From: CALMJB01 sp963977945
GTDB lineage: Bacteria > Actinomycetota > Actinomycetes > Nanopelagicales > Nanopelagicaceae
Reading direction: 5' to 3'
DNA: 34,185 bases
Assembly (NCBI GenBank): GCA_963977945.1
Contig: CAXBQO010000001.1
Coordinates: forward strand, 1-34,185
Shown here: positions 16,104 to 22,630 of the stretch, piece after piece
Layout of the letters: each line of letters begins with the position of its first letter
How positions within the stretch are numbered: the first letter of the stretch is position 1
Translations under genes and position numbers: made by a program
Notes under the pieces: generated by a model
What the model was told of the DNA's origin: nothing
Database searches by the model: none
Seen by the model: only the letters and a program-made list of their open reading frames with translations

Positions 16104-17513
16104 TTAGTTTTTAGATTGTTGTTTTATCCGGTTGGTTAACTCTGTAACTTGATTGTAAATAGAGCGACGTTCTGCCATCAACTGTCTAATTTTACGATCA
16201 GCATGCATAACGGTTGTATGGTCACGATCTCCAAAAATCGAACCAATTTTCGGAAGTGATAAATCTGTTAACTCACGACACAAATACATTGCGATTTGTC
16301 TTGCGTTTACTAAAACCCTAGATCTAGATGTTCCACACAAATCGTCAATGGTTAAACTAAAGTAAGCGGCAGTCATAGCCATAATTGTTGCTTCAGTTAT
16401 TTCTGGGCCGCCATCTTCAGGAATTAAATCTTTTAAAACAATTTCAGCTAAACCTAATTCGACTGGTTGTTTATTCAAAGAAGCGAAAGCAGTAACTCGA
16501 ATTAACGCACCTTCTAATTCCCGTATATTGCTGGAAATTTTACTTGCGATAAATTCTAAAACTTCATCTGGAGCATTTAATTTATCTTGAGCTGCTTTCT
16601 TTCTTAAAATTGCGATACGGGTTTCAAGTTCTGGTGGTTGAATATCTGTAATCAAACCCCACTCAAACCTAGAGCGAAGGCGATCTTCGAGCGTAGTTAA
16701 CTGTTTTGGTGGTCTGTCACTAGAAATTACTATCTGTTTGTTCGAGTTATAAAGAGTGTTGAAAGTATGGAAGAACTCTTCTTGGGTTCGCTCTTTGTTC
16801 TCTAAAAATTGAATGTCATCAACTAACAAAATATCTAAATCACGATAACGTTTTTGAAACACTGAAGCTTTATCGTCGCGGATGGAGTTAATAAAATCAT
16901 TTGTGAACTCTTCTGAGGAGACATATCTAACTCGGACATTTTTATAGAGTTCTTTTGCATAAGCACCGATTGCGTGCAATAAATGTGTCTTTCCAAGTCC
17001 AGATTCACCATAAATAAAGAGTGGGTTATAAGCCTTCGCTGGGGCTTCAGCTACTGCGACAGCGGCGGCATGAGCAAAACGGTTTGAGGCTCCGATAACA
17101 AAACTTTCAAAAATATACCTAGGGTTTAATTGGCCAATTTCAGAACTTTTATTATTTGTCGCAACTTCAACTGCAGTGGATTTTGTTAGAACCACATCTT
17201 CATCTAAAACTGATTCATCATTTTGATTTTGTGGTTTGGTATCCCCACTAACTTTCACAGCGATATTTACTTTTTCCCCTAATTGCGTGGTAAGTGCTTC
17301 TACCACCACATTACGAAGCCGGGTTTCAAGAACTCCTTTTGTGAATAGATCTGGGGCAGAAAGTAAGAGGTTGGCCTCTTCTTCCCCTTGGCTAGGTAGT
17401 AGTCCGAGGGGTTTGGTTCGAGATAAAAAAGCGTTGTGTTGCGGGGAGCTGATTTGAGAGACAACCTCATCCCAAAGCTTTTGGACATCGATTACCGCAG
17501 ATTTTTGGGCCAC
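16104..17513 (-). CDS. dnaA: Chromosomal replication initiator DnaA
   Basis: AAA+ initiator that binds DnaA boxes and melts the origin. Four domains are visible: an N-terminal domain I (VQKLWDEVVSQISSPQHNAFLSRTKPL), a variable acidic linker (about 92-128), the AAA+ domain with Walker A GESGLGKT (about 169-176), Walker B DILLVDDIQFLENKERTQEEFF and sensor regions, and domain IV with the DNA-binding signature DLSLPKIGSIFGDRDHTTVMHA. The start is GTG at 17513-17511, because AAGGAG lies 4 bases upstream (17523-17518); an in-frame TTG at 17543 has no ribosome site. About 469 residues. DnaA boxes on both sides suggest autoregulation. Confidence 0.97.
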   Translation of the reverse strand: MAQKSAVIDVQKLWDEVVSQISSPQHNAFLSRTKPLGLLPSQGEEEANLLLSAPDLFTKGVLETRLRNVVVEALTTQLGEKVNIAVKVSGDTKPQNQNDESVLDEDVVLTKSTAVEVATNNKSSEIGQLNPRYIFESFVIGASNRFAHAAAVAVAEAPAKAYNPLFIYGESGLGKTHLLHAIGAYAKELYKNVRVRYVSSEEFTNDFINSIRDDKASVFQKRYRDLDILLVDDIQFLENKERTQEEFFHTFNTLYNSNKQIVISSDRPPKQLTTLEDRLRSRFEWGLITDIQPPELETRIAILRKKAAQDKLNAPDEVLEFIASKISSNIRELEGALIRVTAFASLNKQPVELGLAEIVLKDLIPEDGGPEITEATIMAMTAAYFSLTIDDLCGTSRSRVLVNARQIAMYLCRELTDLSLPKIGSIFGDRDHTTVMHADRKIRQLMAERRSIYNQVTELTNRIKQQSKN

Positions 17514-17560
17514 ACCGCTCCTTCCCAGGCGAAAAACCACCAAATAAACAATTCACAAAG

Positions 17561-17569
17561 TTATCCACA
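17561..17569 (+). promoter_or_regulatory. Perfect DnaA box upstream of dnaA
   Basis: TTATCCACA lies 48 bases upstream of the dnaA start codon. A partial inverted partner, TGTGATA, follows after GGC. The position near the dnaA promoter suggests autoregulation. Confidence 0.8.
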
Positions 17570-17694
17570 GGCTGTGATATCAGAGAGTTAAATTCTGGTT
17601 CTAACCCGGGGGAGTTGTGGATAGGGGGCGAACTTAAGGGTAAAAATTCAAAAACGCAACCGGTTTTCCACACCTAAAAATCAAGATTTATGGT

Positions 17695-17724
17695 TTGACC
17701 CGCTTTATCCCCAACCTTTAACCT
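17695..17724 (+). promoter_or_regulatory. Candidate promoter of the rpmH-rnpA-yidD-yidC run
   Basis: TTGACC (17695-17700) and TAACCT (17719-17724), with 18 bases between, resemble a housekeeping sigma promoter. Transcription would begin near 17731, leaving a leader of about 140 bases before rpmH. A DnaA box with one mismatch (17705-17713) sits in the spacer. Confidence 0.5.
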
Positions 17725-17801
17725 TACGCACCCTCGGTTCAATTGTGGTCGAACGGAAAGCTCGGAACACCTCATTGGAACCAGTGCAAAACATCTGTGG
17801 C

Positions 17802-17822
17802 CTTAGCCAGGCAGAGGCTAAG
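17802..17822 (+). other. Stem-loop in the rpmH leader
   Basis: CTTAGCC and GGCTAAG form a perfect 7-bp stem with loop AGGCAGA, about 50 bases before rpmH. No U-run follows, so it is not an intrinsic terminator. It could be a leader regulatory or RNA-processing element; the function is unknown. Confidence 0.45.
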
Positions 17823-17873
17823 AGAAAAATAAAGAAATCTAGAGCGAAATTTAACGAGAATTAAGAGAGAGAA

Positions 17874-18008
17874 ATGAAGCGCACCTACCAGCCAAACAAT
17901 CGTAAAAGGGCAAAAAAACACGGTTTTCGTAAACGCATGTCAACTAAGGGCGGTCGAGGAGTTCTGGCATCTCGCCGCGCTAAAGGGCGCGCGAAAATCT
18001 CTGCCTAA
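17874..18008 (+). CDS. rpmH: Ribosomal protein L34 (bL34)
   Basis: Small basic protein of the large ribosomal subunit, 44 residues. It opens with MKRTYQPNNRKRAKKHGFR, continues RKRMSTKGGRGVLASRRAKG and ends in RAKISA, an unmistakable L34 sequence. A purine-rich stretch AGAGAGAGAA serves as a weak ribosome site. It lies 6 bases before rnpA in the conserved rpmH-rnpA pair and begins the plus-strand transcription unit that leads away from the origin. Confidence 0.98.
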   Translation: MKRTYQPNNRKRAKKHGFRKRMSTKGGRGVLASRRAKGRAKISA

Positions 18009-18014
18009 TTAACT

Positions 18015-18368
18015 GTGCTACCCGAAGTTAATCGGCTTCGTTCCAGCACTATTTTTAGCGCTGTAACAAAATCTGGCCAAAAAGTATCTACCCAAAATTT
18101 AGTTATGTATGGGGTAAATAATTTTGATCATAAATCTCAAAAATCTTACCCAGTGCAGTTTGGCTTAATCATTAATAGATCAGTCGGTGGCGCCGTGAAA
18201 AGACACAAAGTTGCGCGATTAATCAGACATGATTTATTTAATTATCTAGGCAGTTTTAAACCCAACACTGTTGTTGTGGTGAGGGTATTAAAACAATCTG
18301 AAAGTTATAGCAAAGACATATCAGAATTAATTTCTAAATTATTAAGTAAGTTTATGGTGAGCGCTTGA
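18015..18368 (+). CDS. rnpA: Ribonuclease P protein component
   Basis: Basic protein cofactor of RNase P, which trims the 5' leader of pre-tRNAs. It starts at GTG (18015), followed by LPEVNRLRSSTIFSAVTKSG, where the conserved Phe of the family N-terminus is present. The RNR signature is NRSVGGAVKRHKVARLIRH. It has His where most bacteria have Asn (R-H instead of R-N), a variant I recall from other actinobacterial RnpA proteins. The 117-residue length is normal. The stop overlaps the yidD start by 4 bases (TTGA), so the two are translationally coupled. Confidence 0.95.
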   Translation: MLPEVNRLRSSTIFSAVTKSGQKVSTQNLVMYGVNNFDHKSQKSYPVQFGLIINRSVGGAVKRHKVARLIRHDLFNYLGSFKPNTVVVVRVLKQSESYSKDISELISKLLSKFMVSA

Positions 18369-18655
18369 ACAAAATAATTTCTAATCTCATTGTTAGTTTG
18401 ATAAAAACTTACCGAAGAATAATTTCACCACTTTTTGGCCCAACAATTTTTGGGCAACGTTGTAAATATTTTCCTTCGTGTAGCGAATATGCTCAATTAG
18501 CAGTTGAGAACAATGGAATTAAAGGCGTGGCATTGGCGATAACAAGGTTATTTAGATGTAACCCGTGGTCAAACGGGGGCGTGGACTATCCACCAAATTA
18601 CCAAGGTAAAACCGGTAAAACTATGAAAAAACTAGCGAAAACAGGGGCTTTTTAA
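18365..18655 (+). CDS. yidD: Membrane protein insertion efficiency factor YidD
   Basis: Small membrane-associated protein that helps YidC-dependent insertion. The 96 residues include the family core LIKTYRRIISPLFG, then CKYFPSCSEYAQLAVENNGIKG and RLFRCNPWSNGGVDYPP, with all three conserved Cys. It starts at a TTG that overlaps the rnpA stop, and its own stop overlaps the yidC ATG by one base (TAATG). It is therefore probably made only by coupled translation within this unit. Confidence 0.95.
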   Translation: MNKIISNLIVSLIKTYRRIISPLFGPTIFGQRCKYFPSCSEYAQLAVENNGIKGVALAITRLFRCNPWSNGGVDYPPNYQGKTGKTMKKLAKTGAF

Positions 18656-19575
18656 TGGGTTCAATACTAGATCCGCTTTATGCAGTTGTTTCATGGTTAA
18701 TGGTGACATTCCATGACTTACTTTCATTTACCAACAATGAGAACCTGCAATGGTCGGTAGCAATTATTGGTTTAGTGATTGTCATAAGAATCATTCTTAT
18801 TCCGCTTTTCGTTAAACAAATTAAAAGCCAGCGTGCTTTAACTGCATTACAACCAAAAATGAAAGAGATTCAAAAACGTTATAAAGATGATCGACAAAAA
18901 CAATCAGAAGAGTTGATGAAGCTCTACCGCCAACACAAAACCAACCCATTCGCTAGCTGCTTACCAATACTTGCTCAATCCCCTATATTTCTAGCCCTTT
19001 TCCAGGTATTAAATGGCATTGGTGCCAACCGTCCGCATGGATTTTTAAAAGATGCATATTTGACTTCAGCACAACAAGCAGATTTTTTTGGCGCACCGCT
19101 CTCTGGAACTTTTTTAGGAAGTCAAACCGGTGGCACAAAATTAGTGGCAATTTGTTTGATTGTTTTTATGTCGCTAACAACTTTCACAACACAACGTCAA
19201 TTAATGGTCAAAGGTATGCCAAAAATGGATACCACCAACAACATGATGTTGCAGCAACAAAAAATTATGATGTATTTGTTCCCAATAATTTTTGCAGTCA
19301 CTGGCGTTAATTTCCCAATCGGAGTTTTGATTTATTGGTCAACTACAAATCTATGGACTTGGGGTCAGCAGTATTACGTGATTAAGAGAAATCCAACACC
19401 TGGTTCACCAGCTTATGAAGAGTTACAAAGAAAACGCGCACAAAAAGGTCAAGTAACAAATCAAGATGATTCAAATAGCACTACCGAAAATGGATCTATC
19501 GCAACCGATCCAAATCAAAATGAAAGAAACAGCGGGCAGAGATTTCAACCAAAAAGAAGAAAAAAGAAAAAGTAA
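18655..19575 (+). CDS. yidC: YidC/Oxa1-family membrane protein insertase
   Basis: Inserts and folds membrane proteins, alone or with SecYEG. The 306-residue protein has the conserved five-helix core. A first segment near 33-52 is followed by the cytosolic hairpin RALTALQPKMKEIQKRYKDDRQKQSEELMKLYRQHKTNPFASCLPILAQSPIF, and later segments include IMMYLFPIIFAVTGVNFPIGVLIYWSTTNLWT. The conserved Arg of the hydrophilic groove is probably R46 in IVIRIILIPLF. The tail is charged and ends in KPKRRKKKK, a possible ribosome-binding extension. No lipoprotein box is seen. It overlaps yidD by one base and leads to jag 41 bases later. Confidence 0.95.
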   Translation: MGSILDPLYAVVSWLMVTFHDLLSFTNNENLQWSVAIIGLVIVIRIILIPLFVKQIKSQRALTALQPKMKEIQKRYKDDRQKQSEELMKLYRQHKTNPFASCLPILAQSPIFLALFQVLNGIGANRPHGFLKDAYLTSAQQADFFGAPLSGTFLGSQTGGTKLVAICLIVFMSLTTFTTQRQLMVKGMPKMDTTNNMMLQQQKIMMYLFPIIFAVTGVNFPIGVLIYWSTTNLWTWGQQYYVIKRNPTPGSPAYEELQRKRAQKGQVTNQDDSNSTTENGSIATDPNQNERNSGQRFQPKRRKKKK

Positions 19576-19605
19576 AAATCAAAAACTAAGCATATTTTTT
19601 AAACC

Positions 19606-19612
19606 AAGGAGG
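19606..19612 (+). promoter_or_regulatory. Strong ribosome binding site of jag
   Basis: AAGGAGG lies 4 bases before the ATG at 19617 and matches the full anti-Shine-Dalgarno. It is the strongest site in this run and supports independent initiation of jag. Confidence 0.8.
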
Positions 19613-19616
19613 AGAT

Positions 19617-20186
19617 ATGAATAACGAAAGCCAAACAGATGCTTTGGATACAGTTGAAGCGGGCGAAGAAGAGGTTGAAGTTAAAGAGAAAACCCCTAGA
19701 GACCCAAAGGACCTGTTAAAACAACTTGAAGAAGAGGGTGACATCGCAGCTGACTATCTTGAAGGCTTGTTAGATATCGCCGATCTAGATGGCGACATCG
19801 ACATTGATGTTGAAAACGATCGTGCATCCCTTGCGATTATGAGTCCATCAGATTCATCTGGCGGGCTAAATCATTTAGTCGGAGAGCGCGGACAGGTTTT
19901 AGATTCACTCCAAGAGTTAACACGGCTGGCAGTACAAACATCTCTCGGAACCAGAAGTCGGTTGATGCTAGATATTGAAAACTTTCGTGGTGGCAAAAAA
20001 GATAAATTAACCAAACTTGCTAAAGAGGTGGCAGAAGAGGTTAAAAGCAAAGGCGAGGCTGTGAAATTAGAACCAATGAACGCCTTTGAAAGAAAAGTGA
20101 TCCACGACACAATTCAATCACTTGGGCTTACAAGTGAATCAGAGGGGGAAGAGCCAGACCGTTGCGTGGTGGTACTTCCTCAATAA
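19617..20186 (+). CDS. jag: KhpB/Jag RNA-binding protein (KH and R3H domains)
   Basis: RNA-binding protein of the KhpB (Jag/EloR) family, tied to cell elongation and division in several Gram-positives. The first 40 residues are acidic and disordered. A KH-like domain (about 52-110) includes LNHLVGERGQVLDSLQELTRLAVQ with the GxxG-type VGERG loop. The R3H domain follows, with VKLEPMNAFERKVIHDTIQ (Arg and His of R3H). 189 residues, standard for actinobacteria. The neighbouring yidC and rsmG give the conserved yidC-jag-rsmG order. Its stop lies immediately before a parS site. Confidence 0.93.
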   Translation: MNNESQTDALDTVEAGEEEVEVKEKTPRDPKDLLKQLEEEGDIAADYLEGLLDIADLDGDIDIDVENDRASLAIMSPSDSSGGLNHLVGERGQVLDSLQELTRLAVQTSLGTRSRLMLDIENFRGGKKDKLTKLAKEVAEEVKSKGEAVKLEPMNAFERKVIHDTIQSLGLTSESEGEEPDRCVVVLPQ

Positions 20187-20200
20187 GTTTCACGTGAAAC
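20187..20200 (+). other. parS centromere site (jag-rsmG junction)
   Basis: GTTTCACGTGAAAC, a perfect 14-base palindrome and the core of the bacterial ParB-binding site. Flanking bases A and C give 14 of 16 matches to the usual 16-base consensus. The rsmG start codon GTG (20194-20196) is the centre-right of the palindrome. ParB from the same window is the expected binder. Confidence 0.93.
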
Positions 20201-20832
20201 CACCTTCCCTGGAGCAAAAAACTCGAAAAATTTCTCTTACCCAACTGGCTGTTGATGACCCCAAACTTGTTCAGTTTGAGTCGTTTTTAAAAACCGAAGG
20301 GATAACTCGGGGCCTTCTTGGGCCAAAAGAGGCAGATCGAATCAGGGAGCGGCACATTCTTAACTGCCTACCATTGACCACTTTTTTTGAGCCGGGGTCA
20401 AAGTTGAAGGTTGCCGACCTAGGTTCGGGGGCAGGACTACCCGGAGTGGTGATCGCAATTGCCAACCCAACCTTGGACCTAACCCTGATTGAACCGCTCG
20501 CCCGCAGAGCTCAGTTTTTAAGTGAGGTGGTTTCAGCGCTTGGGTTGGGTATCAAAATAGAGGCTAAAAACTCAAAGCTGGTAACCAAGAAATTTGATGT
20601 AGTGATGGCTAGAGCGGTGGCGCCAATTGATAAATTGTTAGAACTTGCCCGCCCGCTTTTAAACCCCAACGGACGAGTCCTAGCTTTGGTTGGCCAGAAC
20701 ATCCATTCACAGTTTTCTGCCTCAACCTCAAACATTTTTGGAAAATTTGATTTAACCCTGCATCAACTAGAACTTGGGGAGGCAAGTGTTTTAGTTATCG
20801 AAGCCAAACTTAAGCGTGGTGACGCGGCCTAG
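20194..20832 (+). CDS. rsmG: 16S rRNA (guanine-N7) methyltransferase RsmG
   Basis: SAM-dependent enzyme that makes m7G at 16S position 527 (E. coli numbering); loss gives low-level streptomycin resistance in some bacteria. The SAM-binding motif VADLGSGAGLPGVVIAIANP is followed by LIEPLARRAQFLSEV, and VVMARAVAPIDKLLELARPLL matches the later motifs. An N-terminal helix region ISLTQLAVDDPKLVQFESFL fits the family. The start is taken as GTG inside parS because all starts further upstream are in the coding region of jag; about 212 residues, normal for RsmG. No ribosome site is visible, so coupling with jag, 7 bases upstream, is likely. Confidence 0.94.
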   Translation: MKPPSLEQKTRKISLTQLAVDDPKLVQFESFLKTEGITRGLLGPKEADRIRERHILNCLPLTTFFEPGSKLKVADLGSGAGLPGVVIAIANPTLDLTLIEPLARRAQFLSEVVSALGLGIKIEAKNSKLVTKKFDVVMARAVAPIDKLLELARPLLNPNGRVLALVGQNIHSQFSASTSNIFGKFDLTLHQLELGEASVLVIEAKLKRGDAA

Positions 20833-20858
20833 TCGGGGCTTTTTGCTTAACTTCCCCT

Positions 20859-21737
20859 ATGGAACAGGTTTCACGTGAAACATCAGAGAAAAGGGTCATA
20901 GGGATCCGCAGGCTCAAGGAGCCAATGGTTGCTCCACTGCGAACCAGGGTTATCACTGTGGCAAATCAAAAGGGCGGGGTTGGTAAAACCACCACCACAG
21001 TCAACTTAGCGGCTGCGCTCGCTATGGGTGGATTGCGGGTTTTAGTGATTGACCTCGACCCACAAGGAAACGCCACTACTGCGCTGGGGATAGATTCTTC
21101 AAAAAACGATGGAATTTTCGATGTTCTAATCAATGATAAAAAAATTGATGACCTGGTTTTAAAGGTGCCAGGTTTTGCAAATCTTGAGGCGGTGGCAGCA
21201 AATTCAAATTTAGCCGGAGCTGAAATTTTATTGGTACCGCAAGTAGCAAGAGAGTTTCGATTAAAACAATCACTAGAAGATTTTTTACAAAGAAAACAAA
21301 ATCAAAACCAAAGATTTGATTATGTATTTATTGATTGTCCACCTTCACTTGGATTGTTAACTATCAATGCGCTAACTGCAGCGCAAGAGGTTTTAGTTCC
21401 AATCCAATGTGAGTACTACTCATTAGAGGGATTAACTTTATTAATGGACACATTGAATCAAGTGCAAAAAAGATTGAATCCAAATATTTTATTATCAACA
21501 ATTGTTTTAACAATGTATGACAGCAGAACTCGATTATCAAATGATGTAGCAGAAAATGTAAAGAAACATTTTCCATCTCAATTAATTGATATTCCAATTC
21601 CAAGAGCGGTGCGAGTTTCAGAAGCACCATCTTTTGGACAAACTGTGATGACATATGACGCAGCATCTCCAGGCGCGATTGCATATCTTTCAATTGCTCG
21701 CGAGATAGCAAATCGCGGTGGTGGAGTAGCAGCGTGA
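20859..21737 (+). CDS. parA: Chromosome partitioning ATPase ParA (Soj family)
   Basis: Walker-type ATPase that binds DNA nonspecifically and moves ParB-parS complexes to segregate origins. The deviant Walker A KGGVGKTT is at 38-45. DLDPQGNATTALGID, VFIDCPPSLGLLTINAL and VPIQCEYYSLEG complete the ATPase. The first 8 codons (MEQVSRET) include the second parS site. 292 residues, typical. It starts 26 bases after rsmG, and its stop overlaps parB by 4 bases (GTGA), so ParA and ParB are coupled. GC content is noticeably higher in its first 220 bases than in the rest. Confidence 0.96.
   Translation: MEQVSRETSEKRVIGIRRLKEPMVAPLRTRVITVANQKGGVGKTTTTVNLAAALAMGGLRVLVIDLDPQGNATTALGIDSSKNDGIFDVLINDKKIDDLVLKVPGFANLEAVAANSNLAGAEILLVPQVAREFRLKQSLEDFLQRKQNQNQRFDYVFIDCPPSLGLLTINALTAAQEVLVPIQCEYYSLEGLTLLMDTLNQVQKRLNPNILLSTIVLTMYDSRTRLSNDVAENVKKHFPSQLIDIPIPRAVRVSEAPSFGQTVMTYDAASPGAIAYLSIAREIANRGGGVAA
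20868..20881 (+). other. parS centromere site inside parA
   Basis: GTTTCACGTGAAAC, perfect 14-base core. Flanking G and A give 15 of 16 matches to the usual consensus. It lies within parA codons 4-8 (VSRET), about 680 bases from the first parS site. Confidence 0.95.
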
Positions 21738-22630
21738 GTACTAGAAAAGGTGGCTTGGGCCGTGGATTAGACGCACTGATTCCGCAATCGGTAATCCCAA
21801 CAGAAATCACTACAAAAACAGGTTTACAAGTTGCCGACCGTAGTGAAGTGGCAGTTGAAAATATTTCTGCAAACCCAAAACAACCACGAACAGTTTTTGA
21901 TACCGATCAATTAAATGAATTAGCTCAATCAATTAAAGAGGTTGGATTATTGCAACCGCCAGTAGTTAGACAAATTGATGGAAATAAATATCAATTAATA
22001 ATGGGCGAGCGAAGATTTAGAGCGGCAAAAATTGCTGGCTTAAAAACAATCCCAGTAATAATTAGACAAACAACAGATGATCAATTGTTGCGTGAAGCGT
22101 TAATTGAAAATATTCACCGCAGTCAATTAAATCCATTAGAAGAGGGCGCTGCATTTTCACAATTACTTCAAGATTTTAATTACACACACGATGAACTAGC
22201 CGCTCGGTTAGGAAAATCACGGCCAGCCATTTCAAACACTTTACGACTTTTAAATTTGCCACCAACTGTGCAGCGCAAAGTTGCTGCCGGAGTAATCTCT
22301 GCCGGTCACGCTAGGGCATTACTTGGAATTGCAGACCTCACAGAAATTGAAAAACTTGCTAATCGAATTGTGGCTGAAGGTTTAACTGTTCGGCAGACTG
22401 AAGAGATTGCAAGTGGTTTAACCAGCAAAAATGGCCAAAAACCTAGTGCCTTGGGTACAAAAAATAGCCAAACAAATAGAGCTCAACTTAAAGAGATTGC
22501 AGACCAGTTGGGCAATCGGTTAGATACCAGAGTAAGTGTTGAACTTGGCAAATCTAAAGGAAAAATAACTATCGAATTTGCAGATCTTGAAGATTTAAAT
22601 CGAATAAAGCGAATAATCAACCAAAACTAA
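21734..22630 (+). CDS. parB: Chromosome partitioning protein ParB (Noc/Spo0J family)
   Basis: CTP-dependent clamp that loads at parS, spreads and recruits condensin. The N-terminal domain has the CTP-binding motifs GERRFRAAK (91-99) and ENIHRSQLNPLEEG (125-138). A helix-turn-helix region follows, YTHDELAARLGKSRPAISNTLRLLNLP (about 150-177), and the C-terminal domain supports dimerisation. The start MSTRKGGLGRGLDALIP is the classic N-terminal ParA-contact region. GTG start, overlapping the parA stop. Two parS sites lie just upstream. The end overlaps the converging aminotransferase stop. Confidence 0.96.
   Translation: MSTRKGGLGRGLDALIPQSVIPTEITTKTGLQVADRSEVAVENISANPKQPRTVFDTDQLNELAQSIKEVGLLQPPVVRQIDGNKYQLIMGERRFRAAKIAGLKTIPVIIRQTTDDQLLREALIENIHRSQLNPLEEGAAFSQLLQDFNYTHDELAARLGKSRPAISNTLRLLNLPPTVQRKVAAGVISAGHARALLGIADLTEIEKLANRIVAEGLTVRQTEEIASGLTSKNGQKPSALGTKNSQTNRAQLKEIADQLGNRLDTRVSVELGKSKGKITIEFADLEDLNRIKRIINQN

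Larger units (their letters stand above)
17514..17873. promoter_or_regulatory. dnaA-rpmH divergent control region with a second DnaA-box cluster
   Basis: This 360-base region separates dnaA (minus) from rpmH (plus) and contains no gene. DnaA boxes: TTATCCACA at 17561-17569 (perfect), TGTGGATAG at 17616-17624 (inverted, one mismatch), TTTTCCACA at 17664-17672 (one mismatch) and TTATCCCCA at 17705-17713 (one mismatch). It also holds the rpmH promoter candidate (17695-17724) and a 7-bp stem-loop in the rpmH leader (17802-17822). The dnaA promoter must lie between about 17530 and 17700; its elements are not obvious. The boxes nearest dnaA suit DnaA autorepression. Confidence 0.75.

Noticed and set aside
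17467..17673. Minus-strand open frame upstream of dnaA
   Set aside because: It covers the DnaA-box region and the dnaA start in another frame; no recognisable protein.
20122..20193. Extended N-terminus for rsmG starting inside jag
   Set aside because: The extra residues lie in jag coding sequence and do not resemble the RsmG N-terminus; GTG at 20194 is more likely.
20820..20858. Terminator between rsmG and parA
   Set aside because: A run of T follows GGGGC, but no adequate upstream stem exists.
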